Shown here piece by piece: positions 24,019 to 35,744 of a DNA stretch of 64,000 nucleotides; within the stretch, counting starts at the first letter, position 1, and every line of letters starts with the position of its first letter. The stretch is from NCBI GenBank assembly GCA_035760965.1, contig DASTRY010000057.1, positions 1 to 64,000 of the forward strand, written 5' to 3'. Position numbers and translations under genes: made by a program. The stretch is from JADGHX01 sp035760965. Lineage in GTDB: Bacteria; Pseudomonadota; Gammaproteobacteria; Steroidobacterales; Steroidobacteraceae. The notes under the pieces are model-generated. The model ran no database searches. It was not told the origin of the DNA and was given only the letters and a program-made list of their open reading frames with translations.

Positions 24019-25557
24019 CTAGGGGACCTGACCGACGAGAGCCGCCGGCACCTTGGTCGCAACGGCCTGGTCCACCAGGTGATGCACGGAAGCCTCCATC
24101 ATGTTCACGAGAGGTGCCGGGTAGACGCCCATCCCGAGTACCGCGATCGCGAGCACTCCGAGGATGACGAACTCGCGCACGTTCAGGTCCGTGAGGCGCG
24201 CGACATGATCGTTGGCGATGGGGCCGAACACCACGCGCTTCACGAGCCACAGCGTATAGGCCGCACCGAGGATGAGCGTCACGGCGGCGAGCACCGAATA
24301 CCAGAAGTTCGCCTTGAAGCTCGCGATGATGACGAGGAATTCGCCGACGAATCCCGATGTGCCGGGCAGACCCGTGTTCGCCAGCGCGAACAGCACCATG
24401 AACGCGGCGAAGCGCGGCATCGTGTTGATGACGCCGCCATACGCCGCGATGTCGCGACTGTGCACGCGGTCGTACAGCACGCCGACGCACAAGAACAGCG
24501 CGCCGGACACGAGGCCGTGCGAGATCATCTGGATCATGGCGCCCGACATGCCCATCACGGCGCCCTTCAGCGCACCGGTGTTCTGCACGATGTCGAACGC
24601 GATGAACGCACCGAGCGTCACGAAGCCCATGTGCGCGATGGACGAATACGCGATGAGCTTCTTCATGTCCGTCTGCACGATCGCGACGAACCCGATATAG
24701 ATCACCGCGACGAGCGAGAGCGCGATCATCAGGAACGCGAGATCGCGGCTCGCGTCGGGCGCGATCGGCAGGCTGAAGCGCAGGAAGCCGTACCCGCCCA
24801 TCTTCAGCATGATGGCCGCCAGGATCACCGAGCCGCCGGTCGGTGCTTCGACGTGCGCATCCGGCAACCACGTGTGCACCGGCCACATCGGCACCTTCAC
24901 GGCGAAGGCGAGCAGGAAGGCGAGGAAGATCCAGCGCTGCTCGATTTTCGTGAGCGGCAGCATCTGGAAGCTCGCGATCGAGTAGTCGCCCGCCTTCACG
25001 TACATGTAGATGAGCGCGACCAGCATGAACACCGAGCCGAGGAACGTGTACAGGAAGAACTTGATGGTCGCGTACACGCGCCGCGGGCCGCCCCAGATCC
25101 CGATGATCAGGAACATCGGGATCAGCATGGCTTCCCAGAAGAAGTAGAACAGCAGCGAATCCATCGCGCTGAACACGCCGATCATGAGCCCTTCCATGAT
25201 CAGGAAGGCGGCGAAGTACTGCGCCGGGCGCTGCTCGATGACCGTCCAGCCGGCGATGATCACGGGCACCGTCATGAACGCAGTGAGGAGCACGAGCGGC
25301 AGCGAGATGCCGTCCACGCCGAGGTGGTAGTACGCGTTGAATGCCGGGATCCACGGCAGCTTCTCGACGAACTGGAACTCCGCCGTGCTGCCGTCGAACT
25401 GCGTCATCAGGGGGATGCAGAGCGCGACGGTCACCAGCGACCCGACGAGCGCGACCCAGCGACCCGCGACGATGCGCTTGTCGCCCATGAGCAGCACCAC
25501 GACGCCCGTCGCGATCGGGAGCCACACCAGAGCCGAGAGCAATCCGAAACCTTGCAT
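24019..25557 (-). CDS. nuoM: NADH:quinone oxidoreductase subunit M
   Basis: The protein has 512 residues. It is an antiporter-like membrane subunit of complex I with about 14 helices. LLFYFFWEAMLIPMFLIIGIWGG holds the conserved channel glutamate. KVPMWPVHTWLPDAHVEAPTGGSVILA is the diagnostic NuoM segment, and KKLIAYSSIAHMGFVTLG follows. It sits between NuoN and NuoL in the membrane arm and moves protons driven by quinone reduction. It is separated from nuoL by 25 bases. Confidence 0.95.
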   Translation of the reverse strand: MQGFGLLSALVWLPIATGVVVLLMGDKRIVAGRWVALVGSLVTVALCIPLMTQFDGSTAEFQFVEKLPWIPAFNAYYHLGVDGISLPLVLLTAFMTVPVIIAGWTVIEQRPAQYFAAFLIMEGLMIGVFSAMDSLLFYFFWEAMLIPMFLIIGIWGGPRRVYATIKFFLYTFLGSVFMLVALIYMYVKAGDYSIASFQMLPLTKIEQRWIFLAFLLAFAVKVPMWPVHTWLPDAHVEAPTGGSVILAAIMLKMGGYGFLRFSLPIAPDASRDLAFLMIALSLVAVIYIGFVAIVQTDMKKLIAYSSIAHMGFVTLGAFIAFDIVQNTGALKGAVMGMSGAMIQMISHGLVSGALFLCVGVLYDRVHSRDIAAYGGVINTMPRFAAFMVLFALANTGLPGTSGFVGEFLVIIASFKANFWYSVLAAVTLILGAAYTLWLVKRVVFGPIANDHVARLTDLNVREFVILGVLAIAVLGMGVYPAPLVNMMEASVHHLVDQAVATKVPAALVGQVP

Positions 25558-25582
25558 GAACGACCGCCCGCCTGTTGTTCTT

Positions 25583-27697
<2,115 letters not shown>

Positions 27698-27704
27698 GCG
27701 CGTC

Positions 27705-28010
27705 TCATCCTTTCAGCGTATTCAGGTCTTCGACGTTGATGCTCCGGCGCTCCCGGAACAGCACGACGAGAATGGCGAGACCGATGGCCGATTCGGCCGC
27801 GGCCACCGTGAGCACGAAGAACACGAACACCTGCCCGCTCACGTCGCCGAGGTAGCGCGAGAACGCCACGAAGTTGAAGTTGGCGGCGAGCAGCAGCAGC
27901 TCGACGCACATGAGGAGCAGAATCACGTTCTTGCGGTTCAGGAAGATGCCCGCGACCGAGAGCGCGAACAGGATGCCGGACAGAGTCAGGAGGTGCCCGA
28001 GCGTGATCAT
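27705..28010 (-). CDS. nuoK: NADH:quinone oxidoreductase subunit K
   Basis: The protein has 101 residues and three membrane helices. The family signature is the glutamate in LLLMCVELLLLAANFNFVAF (one of two conserved membrane Glu residues of the E-channel), with the other Glu in the following helix (VAAAESAIGLAILV). The ATG overlaps the nuoJ stop by four bases (ATGA). Confidence 0.95.
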   Translation of the reverse strand: MITLGHLLTLSGILFALSVAGIFLNRKNVILLLMCVELLLLAANFNFVAFSRYLGDVSGQVFVFFVLTVAAAESAIGLAILVVLFRERRSINVEDLNTLKG

Positions 28011-28660
28011 GCGCCCTTCTCCGATTCAGCAGTTGCGGCTTCAGCGGTCGCGGCCGGCTCCTCCGGACGAACCGCGGCCATCTTCACGATACGAATACGA
28101 TCCTGGGCGCGCACGGAGGTCTGTGCGCTGATGTCCTGCACCTTGTGGCCGGGCCGCTTGCGCATCGTGAGCGCGATGGCGGCGACGATCGCGACGAGCA
28201 GCAGCACCGCCGCCAGCTCGAATGGGTACGCGTACTTCGTGTAGAGCACCGTGCCGAGCTCGGTGGTGTTGCTGTAGTCCCGCGGGAGCGGCGTCGCGCC
28301 CTTGGTCATGTCGACACCGAGGCCCTTCGCGGTGACGACGCCGACGATCTCGGCGATGACGACCCCTGCGATGATCCAGCCGAGCCACGCGTAGCGGGTG
28401 AAGCCGCTGCGCAGCTCTTCCGTGTTGATGTCCAGCATCATGACGACGAACAGGAACAAGACCATGACCGCGCCGACGTACACGAGCACCAGAACGACGG
28501 CGAGGAACTCGGCTTCGATCAGCAGCCAGATCGCGGCGCTCGTCACGAAGCAGAGCACCAGCGACAGCGCCGAGTGCACGGGGTTGCGCGAGACGATGAC
28601 CCCGAGCGCGGATGCGACCAGCACCGTAGCGAATGCGTAGAAGAGAAACTGTACCAGCAT
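28007..28660 (-). CDS. nuoJ: NADH:quinone oxidoreductase subunit J
   Basis: The protein has 217 residues and five membrane helices. YVGAVMVLFLFVVMMLDIN is the recognisable pi-bulge helix of NuoJ, which takes part in coupling quinone reduction to proton movement. The C-terminal tail after the last helix is Ala/Glu-rich (EEPAATAEAATAESEKGA) and cytoplasmic, as in other proteobacteria. Confidence 0.93.
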   Translation of the reverse strand: MLVQFLFYAFATVLVASALGVIVSRNPVHSALSLVLCFVTSAAIWLLIEAEFLAVVLVLVYVGAVMVLFLFVVMMLDINTEELRSGFTRYAWLGWIIAGVVIAEIVGVVTAKGLGVDMTKGATPLPRDYSNTTELGTVLYTKYAYPFELAAVLLLVAIVAAIALTMRKRPGHKVQDISAQTSVRAQDRIRIVKMAAVRPEEPAATAEAATAESEKGA

Positions 28661-28670
28661 CGGCGGCCCT

Positions 28671-29153
28671 TCAGCGGTACGGCGCGTCCGCCGCTTTGTC
28701 GGCGGAGATCATGGCTTCGTAGCGCTCACCGACCGCGAGCAGCTTGTCCTTGCTCATGATGTTCTCGCCACGGTTCTCCATGTGGTACTCGTGAATGCGC
28801 GTCAGCACGATGGCGTCGACCGGGCACGCCTCCTCGCAGAAGCCGCAGTAGATGCACTTGAAGAGATCGATGTCGTAGCGCGTCGTGCGGCGCGTGCCAT
28901 TCGGCGCGACGTCCGAATCGATGGTGATGCACACCGCCGGACACACGGCTTCGCACAGCTTGCAGGCGATGCAGCGCTCCTCGCCGTTCGGGTACCGCCG
29001 GAGCGCGTGCAGCCCGCGGAAGCGCGGCGACTGCGGCGTCTTCTCCTCCGGGTAGTTCACCGTGTACTTCTTCTGGAAGAACGTACGCAGCGTGACGCCC
29101 ATGCCCTTCCAGAGGTCGGGCAGCAGAAAGACTTTGAAGATATTGGCAGCCAT
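28671..29153 (-). CDS. nuoI: NADH:quinone oxidoreductase subunit I (two 4Fe-4S clusters)
   Basis: The protein has 160 residues. ATG 29153 shares one base with the nuoH stop (TGATG). A much longer open frame continues upstream but is the antisense-free shadow of nuoH in another frame. Two ferredoxin motifs, CIACKLCEAVCPAVC and CIYCGFCEEACPVDA, bind clusters N6a and N6b that carry electrons to N2 in NuoB. The protein sits in the peripheral arm over the quinone site. Confidence 0.95.
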   Translation of the reverse strand: MAANIFKVFLLPDLWKGMGVTLRTFFQKKYTVNYPEEKTPQSPRFRGLHALRRYPNGEERCIACKLCEAVCPAVCITIDSDVAPNGTRRTTRYDIDLFKCIYCGFCEEACPVDAIVLTRIHEYHMENRGENIMSKDKLLAVGERYEAMISADKAADAPYR

Positions 29154-30217
29154 CAGTGCGACCAGGGACCGACTTTGAAGTACACCATCACCCCTTCCAC
29201 CGCGATCCAGACGAGCGTCACCGGGATCAGCGCTTTCCAGCCGAGCCGCATGATCTGGTCGTAGCGATAGCGCGGGAACGTGGCGCGGAACCACAGGAAG
29301 AAGAACAGGAAGATGAAGATCTTGAGGCCGAGCCAGAAGAAGCTCGGGCGCGCGAGCAGGTTGTCGGCCGGCAGGTAGCCGTCGAACGGGCTCAACCAGC
29401 CGCCGAAGAAGAACACGGCCGTCAGCGCCGAAATCAGGATCATGTTCGCGTATTCGGCGAGGAAGAACAGCGCGAACGCCATGCCCGAATACTCGACGTG
29501 GAAGCCGGCGACGATCTCGGACTCGCCTTCCGCCACGTCGAAGGGCGCACGGTTCGTCTCGGCCACGCCGGAAATGAAATAGACGACCAGGAGCGGGAAC
29601 AGCCAGAACCAGTTCCAGGACAATGCGCCTCCGGCCTGGTGACGCACGATGTCGCCGAGGTTCAGGCTGCCGGCCGCCATCAGCACGCCGACGAGCGCGA
29701 AGCCCATCGCGATTTCGTACGCAACGATCTGCGCCGCCGAGCGCATGGCGCCGAGGAACGCGTACTTCGAGTTCGACGCCCAGCCGGCGATGATGACGCC
29801 GTAGACGCCGACGGACGTGAACGCCAGCAGGAAGAGCAGACCCGCGTTGATGTCCGCGATCACGAGCTCCGGCGACAGCGGAATCACCGCCCACGTCACG
29901 AACGCGGGAATCAGCGCGATCGCCGGCGCGATGCGGAACAGGAACTTGTTCGCGTTGGCCGGCAGGATCACTTCCTTCAGGAGCAGCTTCACGACGTCCG
30001 CGAACGGCTGTCCGAGGCCCGGGAACAGGCCGAAGATGCCGACGCGGTTCGGGCCTTTGCGCAGCTGCATCCAGCCGATGACCTTGCGCTCCCACAGCGT
30101 CAGCAGCGCGACACAAATGATGAGCGCGACGGTGACGAGCAGGATCCATGCGGTGGAGCGCACGTACTCCGGCAGCGCCATCCATTGAGCGACGAAATTG
30201 TTCACGGCGTCTTGCAT
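29153..30217 (-). CDS. nuoH: NADH:quinone oxidoreductase subunit H
   Basis: The protein has 354 residues and eight membrane helices. It forms the quinone chamber with NuoB and NuoD. ERKVIGWMQLRKGPNRVG after the first helix, and AETNRAPFDVAEGESEIVAGFHVEYSG in the middle, are strictly conserved family segments. The acidic residues of the latter line the entrance to the proton path. Confidence 0.96.
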   Translation of the reverse strand: MQDAVNNFVAQWMALPEYVRSTAWILLVTVALIICVALLTLWERKVIGWMQLRKGPNRVGIFGLFPGLGQPFADVVKLLLKEVILPANANKFLFRIAPAIALIPAFVTWAVIPLSPELVIADINAGLLFLLAFTSVGVYGVIIAGWASNSKYAFLGAMRSAAQIVAYEIAMGFALVGVLMAAGSLNLGDIVRHQAGGALSWNWFWLFPLLVVYFISGVAETNRAPFDVAEGESEIVAGFHVEYSGMAFALFFLAEYANMILISALTAVFFFGGWLSPFDGYLPADNLLARPSFFWLGLKIFIFLFFFLWFRATFPRYRYDQIMRLGWKALIPVTLVWIAVEGVMVYFKVGPWSH

Positions 30218-30231
30218 CGTTCGCTGGGGAC

Positions 30232-32631
30232 TCAGTAGTGCACGGGCGGCGTGCGGCCTTCACGCGTCTTCTGCAACGACGGCGCGCGGCGCACGATGGC
30301 GTCGGCTTGGTACATGTTCAGATCGACGAGCGGCGCTGCCGCCGGCGCGCCGTTCACACTGTGCGTGCCGGTGTAGCTCGTCGACAGCGACGGGCCGCAT
30401 GCGCGGCGCAGCTCATCGCGCACCTCCTCCGACGAGTTGTAATCGAAGCCGCTTAGGTGCAGAAGGTTGCCGAGCACGCGCAGCACCTTCCAGCCCGGGC
30501 GCGCTTCGCCGAGCGGCGGCACCGCGCCGGCGTAGCTCTGCCACTTGCCTTCGAGATTGACGAACGTGCCGGAGGTCTCCGCATACGTGCCGATGGGCAG
30601 GATCACGTGCGCCGTTTGCTTGAGCGTCTCGCAAGCAAACGGGGTGATCGCCACGACGAAACCCGCGGCCTGGAGCGTCTTCGTCACCTCGCTGTCGAGC
30701 GCGTCGATCCACGGCTCGATGCCGCCGAAGAGGACGTAGGCGCCGAGCGGCTTCTTCAGCATTTCGTTCGCGTTGAGTCCGGCGGTTGCCGCCGGCTTCG
30801 CGCCGGGCGCCCGATGCGGAACGGCGCCCGCGAGGTATGCGCCGGCGGCATTGCCGCCTTCGGCGAGCACCCCGAACGTCGCACCTGTCGCAGCGGCAAT
30901 TGCGGCTGCAAGCGCGCGCACATCTGCATACGCGGAATGGCGGAGCGCAAGTGCGCCGAGCAACACGTGGCGCGGTCCGCCGCTCGCCGCATTGGCCGGA
31001 GCATTTGCGGATGCATTCGGTGCCGGGTGAGCGCCGCTGGACACGCCCGCCGGCGTGCCGGACTGCGCACCCGCCGGCGCGCCGCCCGCTCCGGTGCCGC
31101 TGGGAGCAGCCGTGCCAGCCGCGGCATTTGCGCCGGTATTCGCGGCGCCGGCAGTGGCGGCCGACGCAGCGCCCGTCGAAGCCACAGGGCCGCCCGCAGC
31201 GGCCGCAGAGCCCGCGGCTCCATCTCGGAACGCTCTCGCGAGCGCCCGATGCGAATCCGTCACGGTGGCGGTTCGAACGATGCCGACGAGATGATCGGGC
31301 ACGCGCGCACCATCGCCTGCGAGCACGGCAAGAATCGCCGCGAGATCGTTCACCAGATTCGCGCTCGGCGACTCGAGGTAGCTCGCGACCGGGAACAGAT
31401 AGTCGAAGCGCGCGGGATTGACGAACGAAACCTTCGCCCCTTTGCGCGCGGCCTTGCGCACGCGATGCGCCAGCATCGGCGCCTCGCGCCGCAGATTGGA
31501 GCCGATCACGAGAAGCGACTTCAGCTTCTCGAACTCGGCAATCGGCAGCCCGAGCGAGGGATGCGCCGGGTCAGCCGCCTGATCGCGGAAGTCCCGTTGC
31601 CGCACGCGATGATCGATGTTCGCCGACCCGAGGCCGCGCGTAACGCGCGCGAGCAGATAGAGCTCTTCCGTCGTGCTCGACGCGCTCGCGAGCACGCCGA
31701 GATTCGACGCGTTCTCGCGCAACTTGTCCGCTACGGTTTGCAGCGCCGTTTCCCAATCGACCTGCTTCCACTCGTCGCCCTGGCGCACCATGGGCGCCGT
31801 CACGCGTTCCGAGCTGTACAGGCCTTCGTAGCTGAAGCGATCGCGGTCCGCGATCCAGGTCTCGTTGATGGCTTCGTTCTCGCGCGGCACGACGCGCATG
31901 ACCTTGCCGCGCAGCACGTGACCGAACGTGTTCGTGCCGATGCCATCGTGCGGCGAGACTAGCGGATGCGAGGTCATCTCCCACGCACGCGCCGTGAAGC
32001 GATACGGCTTCGACACCAGCGCGCCAACCGGACACAGATCGATGACGTTGCCGGACAGCTCGTGCTGCACGGTCTGCTCCATCGCCGTGCGCACTTTCAT
32101 CTGCTCGCCGCGCCCGATCATGCCGAGCTCCTGGAAGCCGGCGATTTCCTCGGTGAAACGAATGCAGCGCGTGCAATGAATGCAGCGAGTCATGTCGGTC
32201 GCGATCAGCGGCCCGAGATTCTCGTCGGCCACCGCGCGCTTGCGCTCGGTGAAACGCGAGATGTCGCGCCCGAAGCCGACCGCGAGGTCCTGCAGCTCGC
32301 ACTCGCCGCCCTGATCGCAGATCGGGCAGTCGAGCGGGTGATTGATCAGCAGGAACTCCATGGTCGCGCGCTGCGCCCCGATGGCGCGCGGCGACTTGGT
32401 GAACACCTTCATCCCCGGTGTCACGGGCGTGGCGCACGCCGGCAGCGGCTTCGGTGCCTTCTCCACATCCACGAGGCACATGCGGCAATTCGCGGCGACC
32501 GCGAGCTTCTCGTGATAGCAGAAGCGCGGCACGTAGGCGCCGTGACGATCGGTCGCCTGAATGATCATCTCGCCCTTGCGTGCTTTGCAGGGCTCGCCGT
32601 TGATCTCGATGTCGATTAGATCGTCGCTCAC
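30232..32631 (-). CDS. nuoG: NADH:quinone oxidoreductase subunit G, with an Ala-rich insertion
   Basis: The protein has 799 residues. It starts at GTG 32631 and overlaps the nuoF stop as GTGA. The N-terminus carries the iron-sulfur ligands: FCYHEKLAVAANCRMCLVDVEK (2Fe-2S N1b), CPICDQGGECELQD (N5, with its His upstream) and CIHCTRC (N4). The molybdopterin-oxidoreductase-like part follows without cofactor ligands. An insertion of about 85 residues at about 465-552 consists almost only of Ala, Gly, Ser, Thr and Pro, and interrupts this second domain before RHVLLGALALRHS. The rest has normal complexity. Confidence 0.95.
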   Translation of the reverse strand: MSDDLIDIEINGEPCKARKGEMIIQATDRHGAYVPRFCYHEKLAVAANCRMCLVDVEKAPKPLPACATPVTPGMKVFTKSPRAIGAQRATMEFLLINHPLDCPICDQGGECELQDLAVGFGRDISRFTERKRAVADENLGPLIATDMTRCIHCTRCIRFTEEIAGFQELGMIGRGEQMKVRTAMEQTVQHELSGNVIDLCPVGALVSKPYRFTARAWEMTSHPLVSPHDGIGTNTFGHVLRGKVMRVVPRENEAINETWIADRDRFSYEGLYSSERVTAPMVRQGDEWKQVDWETALQTVADKLRENASNLGVLASASSTTEELYLLARVTRGLGSANIDHRVRQRDFRDQAADPAHPSLGLPIAEFEKLKSLLVIGSNLRREAPMLAHRVRKAARKGAKVSFVNPARFDYLFPVASYLESPSANLVNDLAAILAVLAGDGARVPDHLVGIVRTATVTDSHRALARAFRDGAAGSAAAAGGPVASTGAASAATAGAANTGANAAAGTAAPSGTGAGGAPAGAQSGTPAGVSSGAHPAPNASANAPANAASGGPRHVLLGALALRHSAYADVRALAAAIAAATGATFGVLAEGGNAAGAYLAGAVPHRAPGAKPAATAGLNANEMLKKPLGAYVLFGGIEPWIDALDSEVTKTLQAAGFVVAITPFACETLKQTAHVILPIGTYAETSGTFVNLEGKWQSYAGAVPPLGEARPGWKVLRVLGNLLHLSGFDYNSSEEVRDELRRACGPSLSTSYTGTHSVNGAPAAAPLVDLNMYQADAIVRRAPSLQKTREGRTPPVHY

Positions 32632-33947
32632 GCCGCTTTCGCTCCGAGATTTTCGACGATGCTGCGCCCGCCGTGATCGATCATGTACTCGAACTCGTGC
32701 CGGAAGTGCTTGAGGAAGCTCTGCACCGGCCATGCGGCGGCATCGCCGAGCGCGCAGATCGTGTGGCCCTCGATGCGGTTCGCCACATCGAGCAGCAGCC
32801 CGAGCTCTTCACGCCGCGCCTGCCCCGCGAGCACGCGCTTCAGCAGCCGATTCATCCAGCCCGTGCCTTCGCGGCACGGCGTGCACTGGCCGCACGACTC
32901 GGACATGTAGAAGCGCGAGACGCGCTCCAGCACGCGCACCATGCACGTCGTCTCGTCCATCACGATGACGGCCGCCGAGCCGAGCGAGGAGCCCGCCGCG
33001 CGCAGCGAGTCGTAGTCCATCTTCGCCTTGAGCATCGTTTCGGCGGGCACGACGGGCACCGACGAGCCGCCGGGGATGCACGCCTTGAGCTTGCGGCCGT
33101 TGCGCATGCCGCCCGCCATCTCGAGCAGATCGACGAACGGGATGCCGAGCGGCAACTCGAAGTTACCCGGCTTCGCGACGTGCCCGGAGACGGAGAAGAT
33201 CACCGTGCCTCCGGAATTCGGCGGGCCGAGACCCGCGAACCATTGCGGGCCCTTGCGCAGAATCGTCGGCGCGGACGCGAAGCTCTGCGTGTTGTTGATG
33301 GTCGTCGGCGCGCCGTAGAGACCGAAGGCGGCCGGGAACGGCGGCTTGAAGCGCGGCTTGCCGGGCTTGCCTTCGAGCGAATCGAGCAGCGCCGTCTCTT
33401 CACCGCAGATATAGGCGCCGGCACCGACGAACGTGTAGATGTCCATGTCGATGCCGCTGCCCTTGATGTTCTTGCCGAGGAGGCCCGCGTCGTACGCCTC
33501 TTTCAGCGCGGCCTCGAAGCGCGGCACCGGCTCGCCGAGGAACTCGCCGCGAATGTAGTTGTACGCGACGGTCGCATTCGTTGCGTACCCCGCGATGGCG
33601 AGCCCTTCGATGAGCGAGTGCGGGTTGTAGCGCAGAATGTCGCGATCGTGGCAGGTGCCCGGCTCGCTCTCGTCCGAATTGCAGACGAGGTACTTCTGCA
33701 CCGGCGACTGCCAGGGCATGAAGCTCCACTTCGTACCGGTGGGGAAGCCCGCGCCACCGCGGCCGCGCAACCCGGACTGCTTGATCTGATCCGTGATCGA
33801 GGGGCGCGGCGGCTTCTCGGCGAGAATCTTTTCCCACACGTCGTAGCCGCCGATCTTGCGGTACGTGTTCAGCTCCCAGGGGCGCTCGAGCTTCAGCGGC
33901 TCGAACACCACGAGATTCATCTTGTCGGCGTAGTCGCTAGCGGCCAT
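32628..33947 (-). CDS. nuoF: NADH:quinone oxidoreductase subunit F (NADH and FMN site)
   Basis: The protein has 439 residues. LRGRGGAGFPTGTKW is the glycine-rich loop for NADH/FMN, and AYICGEETALLDSLEGKPGKPR is the FMN-binding segment. ESCGQCTPCREGTGW, with a later Cys in EGHTICALGDAAAW, forms the N3 4Fe-4S site. It takes hydride from NADH and passes electrons to NuoE and NuoG. It begins four bases after the nuoE stop. Confidence 0.96.
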   Translation of the reverse strand: MAASDYADKMNLVVFEPLKLERPWELNTYRKIGGYDVWEKILAEKPPRPSITDQIKQSGLRGRGGAGFPTGTKWSFMPWQSPVQKYLVCNSDESEPGTCHDRDILRYNPHSLIEGLAIAGYATNATVAYNYIRGEFLGEPVPRFEAALKEAYDAGLLGKNIKGSGIDMDIYTFVGAGAYICGEETALLDSLEGKPGKPRFKPPFPAAFGLYGAPTTINNTQSFASAPTILRKGPQWFAGLGPPNSGGTVIFSVSGHVAKPGNFELPLGIPFVDLLEMAGGMRNGRKLKACIPGGSSVPVVPAETMLKAKMDYDSLRAAGSSLGSAAVIVMDETTCMVRVLERVSRFYMSESCGQCTPCREGTGWMNRLLKRVLAGQARREELGLLLDVANRIEGHTICALGDAAAWPVQSFLKHFRHEFEYMIDHGGRSIVENLGAKAA

Positions 33948-33951
33948 GGGA

Positions 33952-34467
33952 TTACTTCAGCTCGTCCAGAACCTTGTCGATCTTCTCGGGCGTCAGGTTC
34001 TCGTAGAACACGTGATCCACCATCATCATCGGCGCGCCGGTGCACGCGGCGAGGCACTCCTCTTCACGCTTGAGGAAGATGCGGCCATCGGGCGTGCTCT
34101 CGCCCGTCTTGATGCCGAGCTTCTTCTCGACGTAGGCGACGATCTCGTCGGCACCGCACAGCATGCACGAGATGTTCGTGCACACGCTGACGTGATGCCG
34201 GCCGCACGGATGCAGCTCGAACATCGAATAGAAGCTCGCGACTTCGTACACCTGCACCGGCGGCAGCCGCAGGTATTCGGCGACGGCTTCGAGCAGGTCC
34301 TGCGTCAGATAGCCGTTGTTCTGCTCCTGCGCGGCGCGCAGCGCGGAGATGCAGGCGGAACGCTGCCGCCCCGGCGGGAATTTCGCGACCCAGTGATCGA
34401 TCTCCCGGCGCGTGTGCTCGGAGAGCAGCTTCACCTTGGAGACGGGAGCGAGTTTGTCGGTGCTCAT
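33952..34467 (-). CDS. nuoE: NADH:quinone oxidoreductase subunit E (2Fe-2S)
   Basis: The protein has 171 residues from ATG 34467. A TTG at 34482 that overlaps the nuoD stop (TTGA) would add five residues and may be the coupled start. It is a thioredoxin-like 2Fe-2S protein. SVCTNISCMLCGAD and EEECLAACTGAPMMMV give the four Cys ligands of cluster N1a. ASFYSMFELHPCGRHHV is also conserved. It docks on NuoF in the NADH-oxidising module. Confidence 0.93.
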   Translation of the reverse strand: MSTDKLAPVSKVKLLSEHTRREIDHWVAKFPPGRQRSACISALRAAQEQNNGYLTQDLLEAVAEYLRLPPVQVYEVASFYSMFELHPCGRHHVSVCTNISCMLCGADEIVAYVEKKLGIKTGESTPDGRIFLKREEECLAACTGAPMMMVDHVFYENLTPEKIDKVLDELK

Positions 34468-34478
34468 TTTTGGGGTGC

Positions 34479-35744
34479 TCAACGGTCCACTTCCCCGAAC
34501 ACGATGTCCTGCGTGCCGATGATGGCGACGACGTCCGCGAGCATGTGCCCGCGCACCATCTCATCGAGCGACGCGAGGTGCGCGAAGCCCGGGGCGCGGC
34601 ACTTCACGCGATACGGTTTGTTGGCGCCATCCGAGATCAGATAGACGCCGAACTCGCCTTTCGGCGCTTCGATCGCCGCGTAGGTCTCGCCCGGGGGTAC
34701 GCAGTAGCCCTCGGTGAAGAACTTGAAGTGGTGGATGAGGGATTCCATGTCGTCCTTCATCCGCTCGCGGCGCGGCGCCCGCACCTTGCGGTCGTCGATC
34801 ATCACCGGGCCCGGATTGGCGCGCAGCCACTCGACGCACTGGCGGATGATGCGGTTCGACTGGCGCATCTCTTCCACACGGCAGAGATAGCGGTCGTAGC
34901 AGTCCCCGTTGACGCCGACGGGGATGTCGAACTCCATCTTGTCGTACACCTCGTAGGGCTGCTTCTTGCGCAGGTCCCACTCGATGCCCGAGCCGCGCAG
35001 CATCGGCCCGGAGAACCCGAGCTGCAGCGCGCGTTCCGGCGAGACGACGCCGATGTTGACCGTGCGCTGCTTCCAGATGCGGTTGTCCGTGAGCAGCGTC
35101 TCGTAGTCGTCGATGGACTTCGGGAAGCGCTCGGTGAACGCCCAGATGAAATCGAGCATCGTGCCCGAGCGCGCTTCGTTCAGCTTGTCGACCTCGCTCT
35201 TCGAGCGCCACTTCGAGGGCTGGTACTTCGGCATCGAGTCCGGCAGGTCGCGATGCACGCCGCCCGGGCGGTAGTACGTCGCGTGCATGCGCGTGCCGGA
35301 CACCGCCTCGTAGACGTCCATGAGCTCCTCGCGCTCTTTGAAGCACAGGAGGAAGACGGTCATGGCGCCGATGTCGAGACCGTGCGCGCCGAGCCACATG
35401 AGGTGATTCAGAATGCGCGTGATCTCGTCGAACATCACACGGATGTACTGCGCGCGAATCGGCGGCTCGATGCCGAGCAGGCGCTCGATGGCGAGCACGT
35501 ACGCGTGCTCGTTGCACATCATCGACACGTAGTCGAGCCGGTCCATGTAGCCGATCGACTGGTTGTACGGCTTCGACTCGGCCAGCTTCTCGGTGGCCCG
35601 ATGCAGCAGCCCGATGTGCGGATCGGCCTTCTGGATGACCTCGCCATCGAGCTCCAGCACGAGGCGCAGCACGCCGTGCGCCGCCGGATGCTGCGGGCCG
35701 AAGTTCATCGTGTAATTGCGGATTTCGACGGGGTCGCTGCTCAT
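34479..35744 (-). CDS. nuoD: NADH:quinone oxidoreductase subunit D (49-kDa)
   Basis: The protein has 421 residues. The N-terminus MNFGPQHPAAHGVLRLVLELDGE contains the His that contacts quinone. GLLHRATEKLAE, YNQSIGYMDRLDYVSMMCNEHAY and the C-terminal GTQDIVFGEVDR are conserved. The protein evolved from a NiFe-hydrogenase large subunit but has no Ni ligands. With NuoB it forms the quinone-binding cavity. ATG 35744 overlaps the nuoC stop (ATGA). Confidence 0.96.
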   Translation of the reverse strand: MSSDPVEIRNYTMNFGPQHPAAHGVLRLVLELDGEVIQKADPHIGLLHRATEKLAESKPYNQSIGYMDRLDYVSMMCNEHAYVLAIERLLGIEPPIRAQYIRVMFDEITRILNHLMWLGAHGLDIGAMTVFLLCFKEREELMDVYEAVSGTRMHATYYRPGGVHRDLPDSMPKYQPSKWRSKSEVDKLNEARSGTMLDFIWAFTERFPKSIDDYETLLTDNRIWKQRTVNIGVVSPERALQLGFSGPMLRGSGIEWDLRKKQPYEVYDKMEFDIPVGVNGDCYDRYLCRVEEMRQSNRIIRQCVEWLRANPGPVMIDDRKVRAPRRERMKDDMESLIHHFKFFTEGYCVPPGETYAAIEAPKGEFGVYLISDGANKPYRVKCRAPGFAHLASLDEMVRGHMLADVVAIIGTQDIVFGEVDR

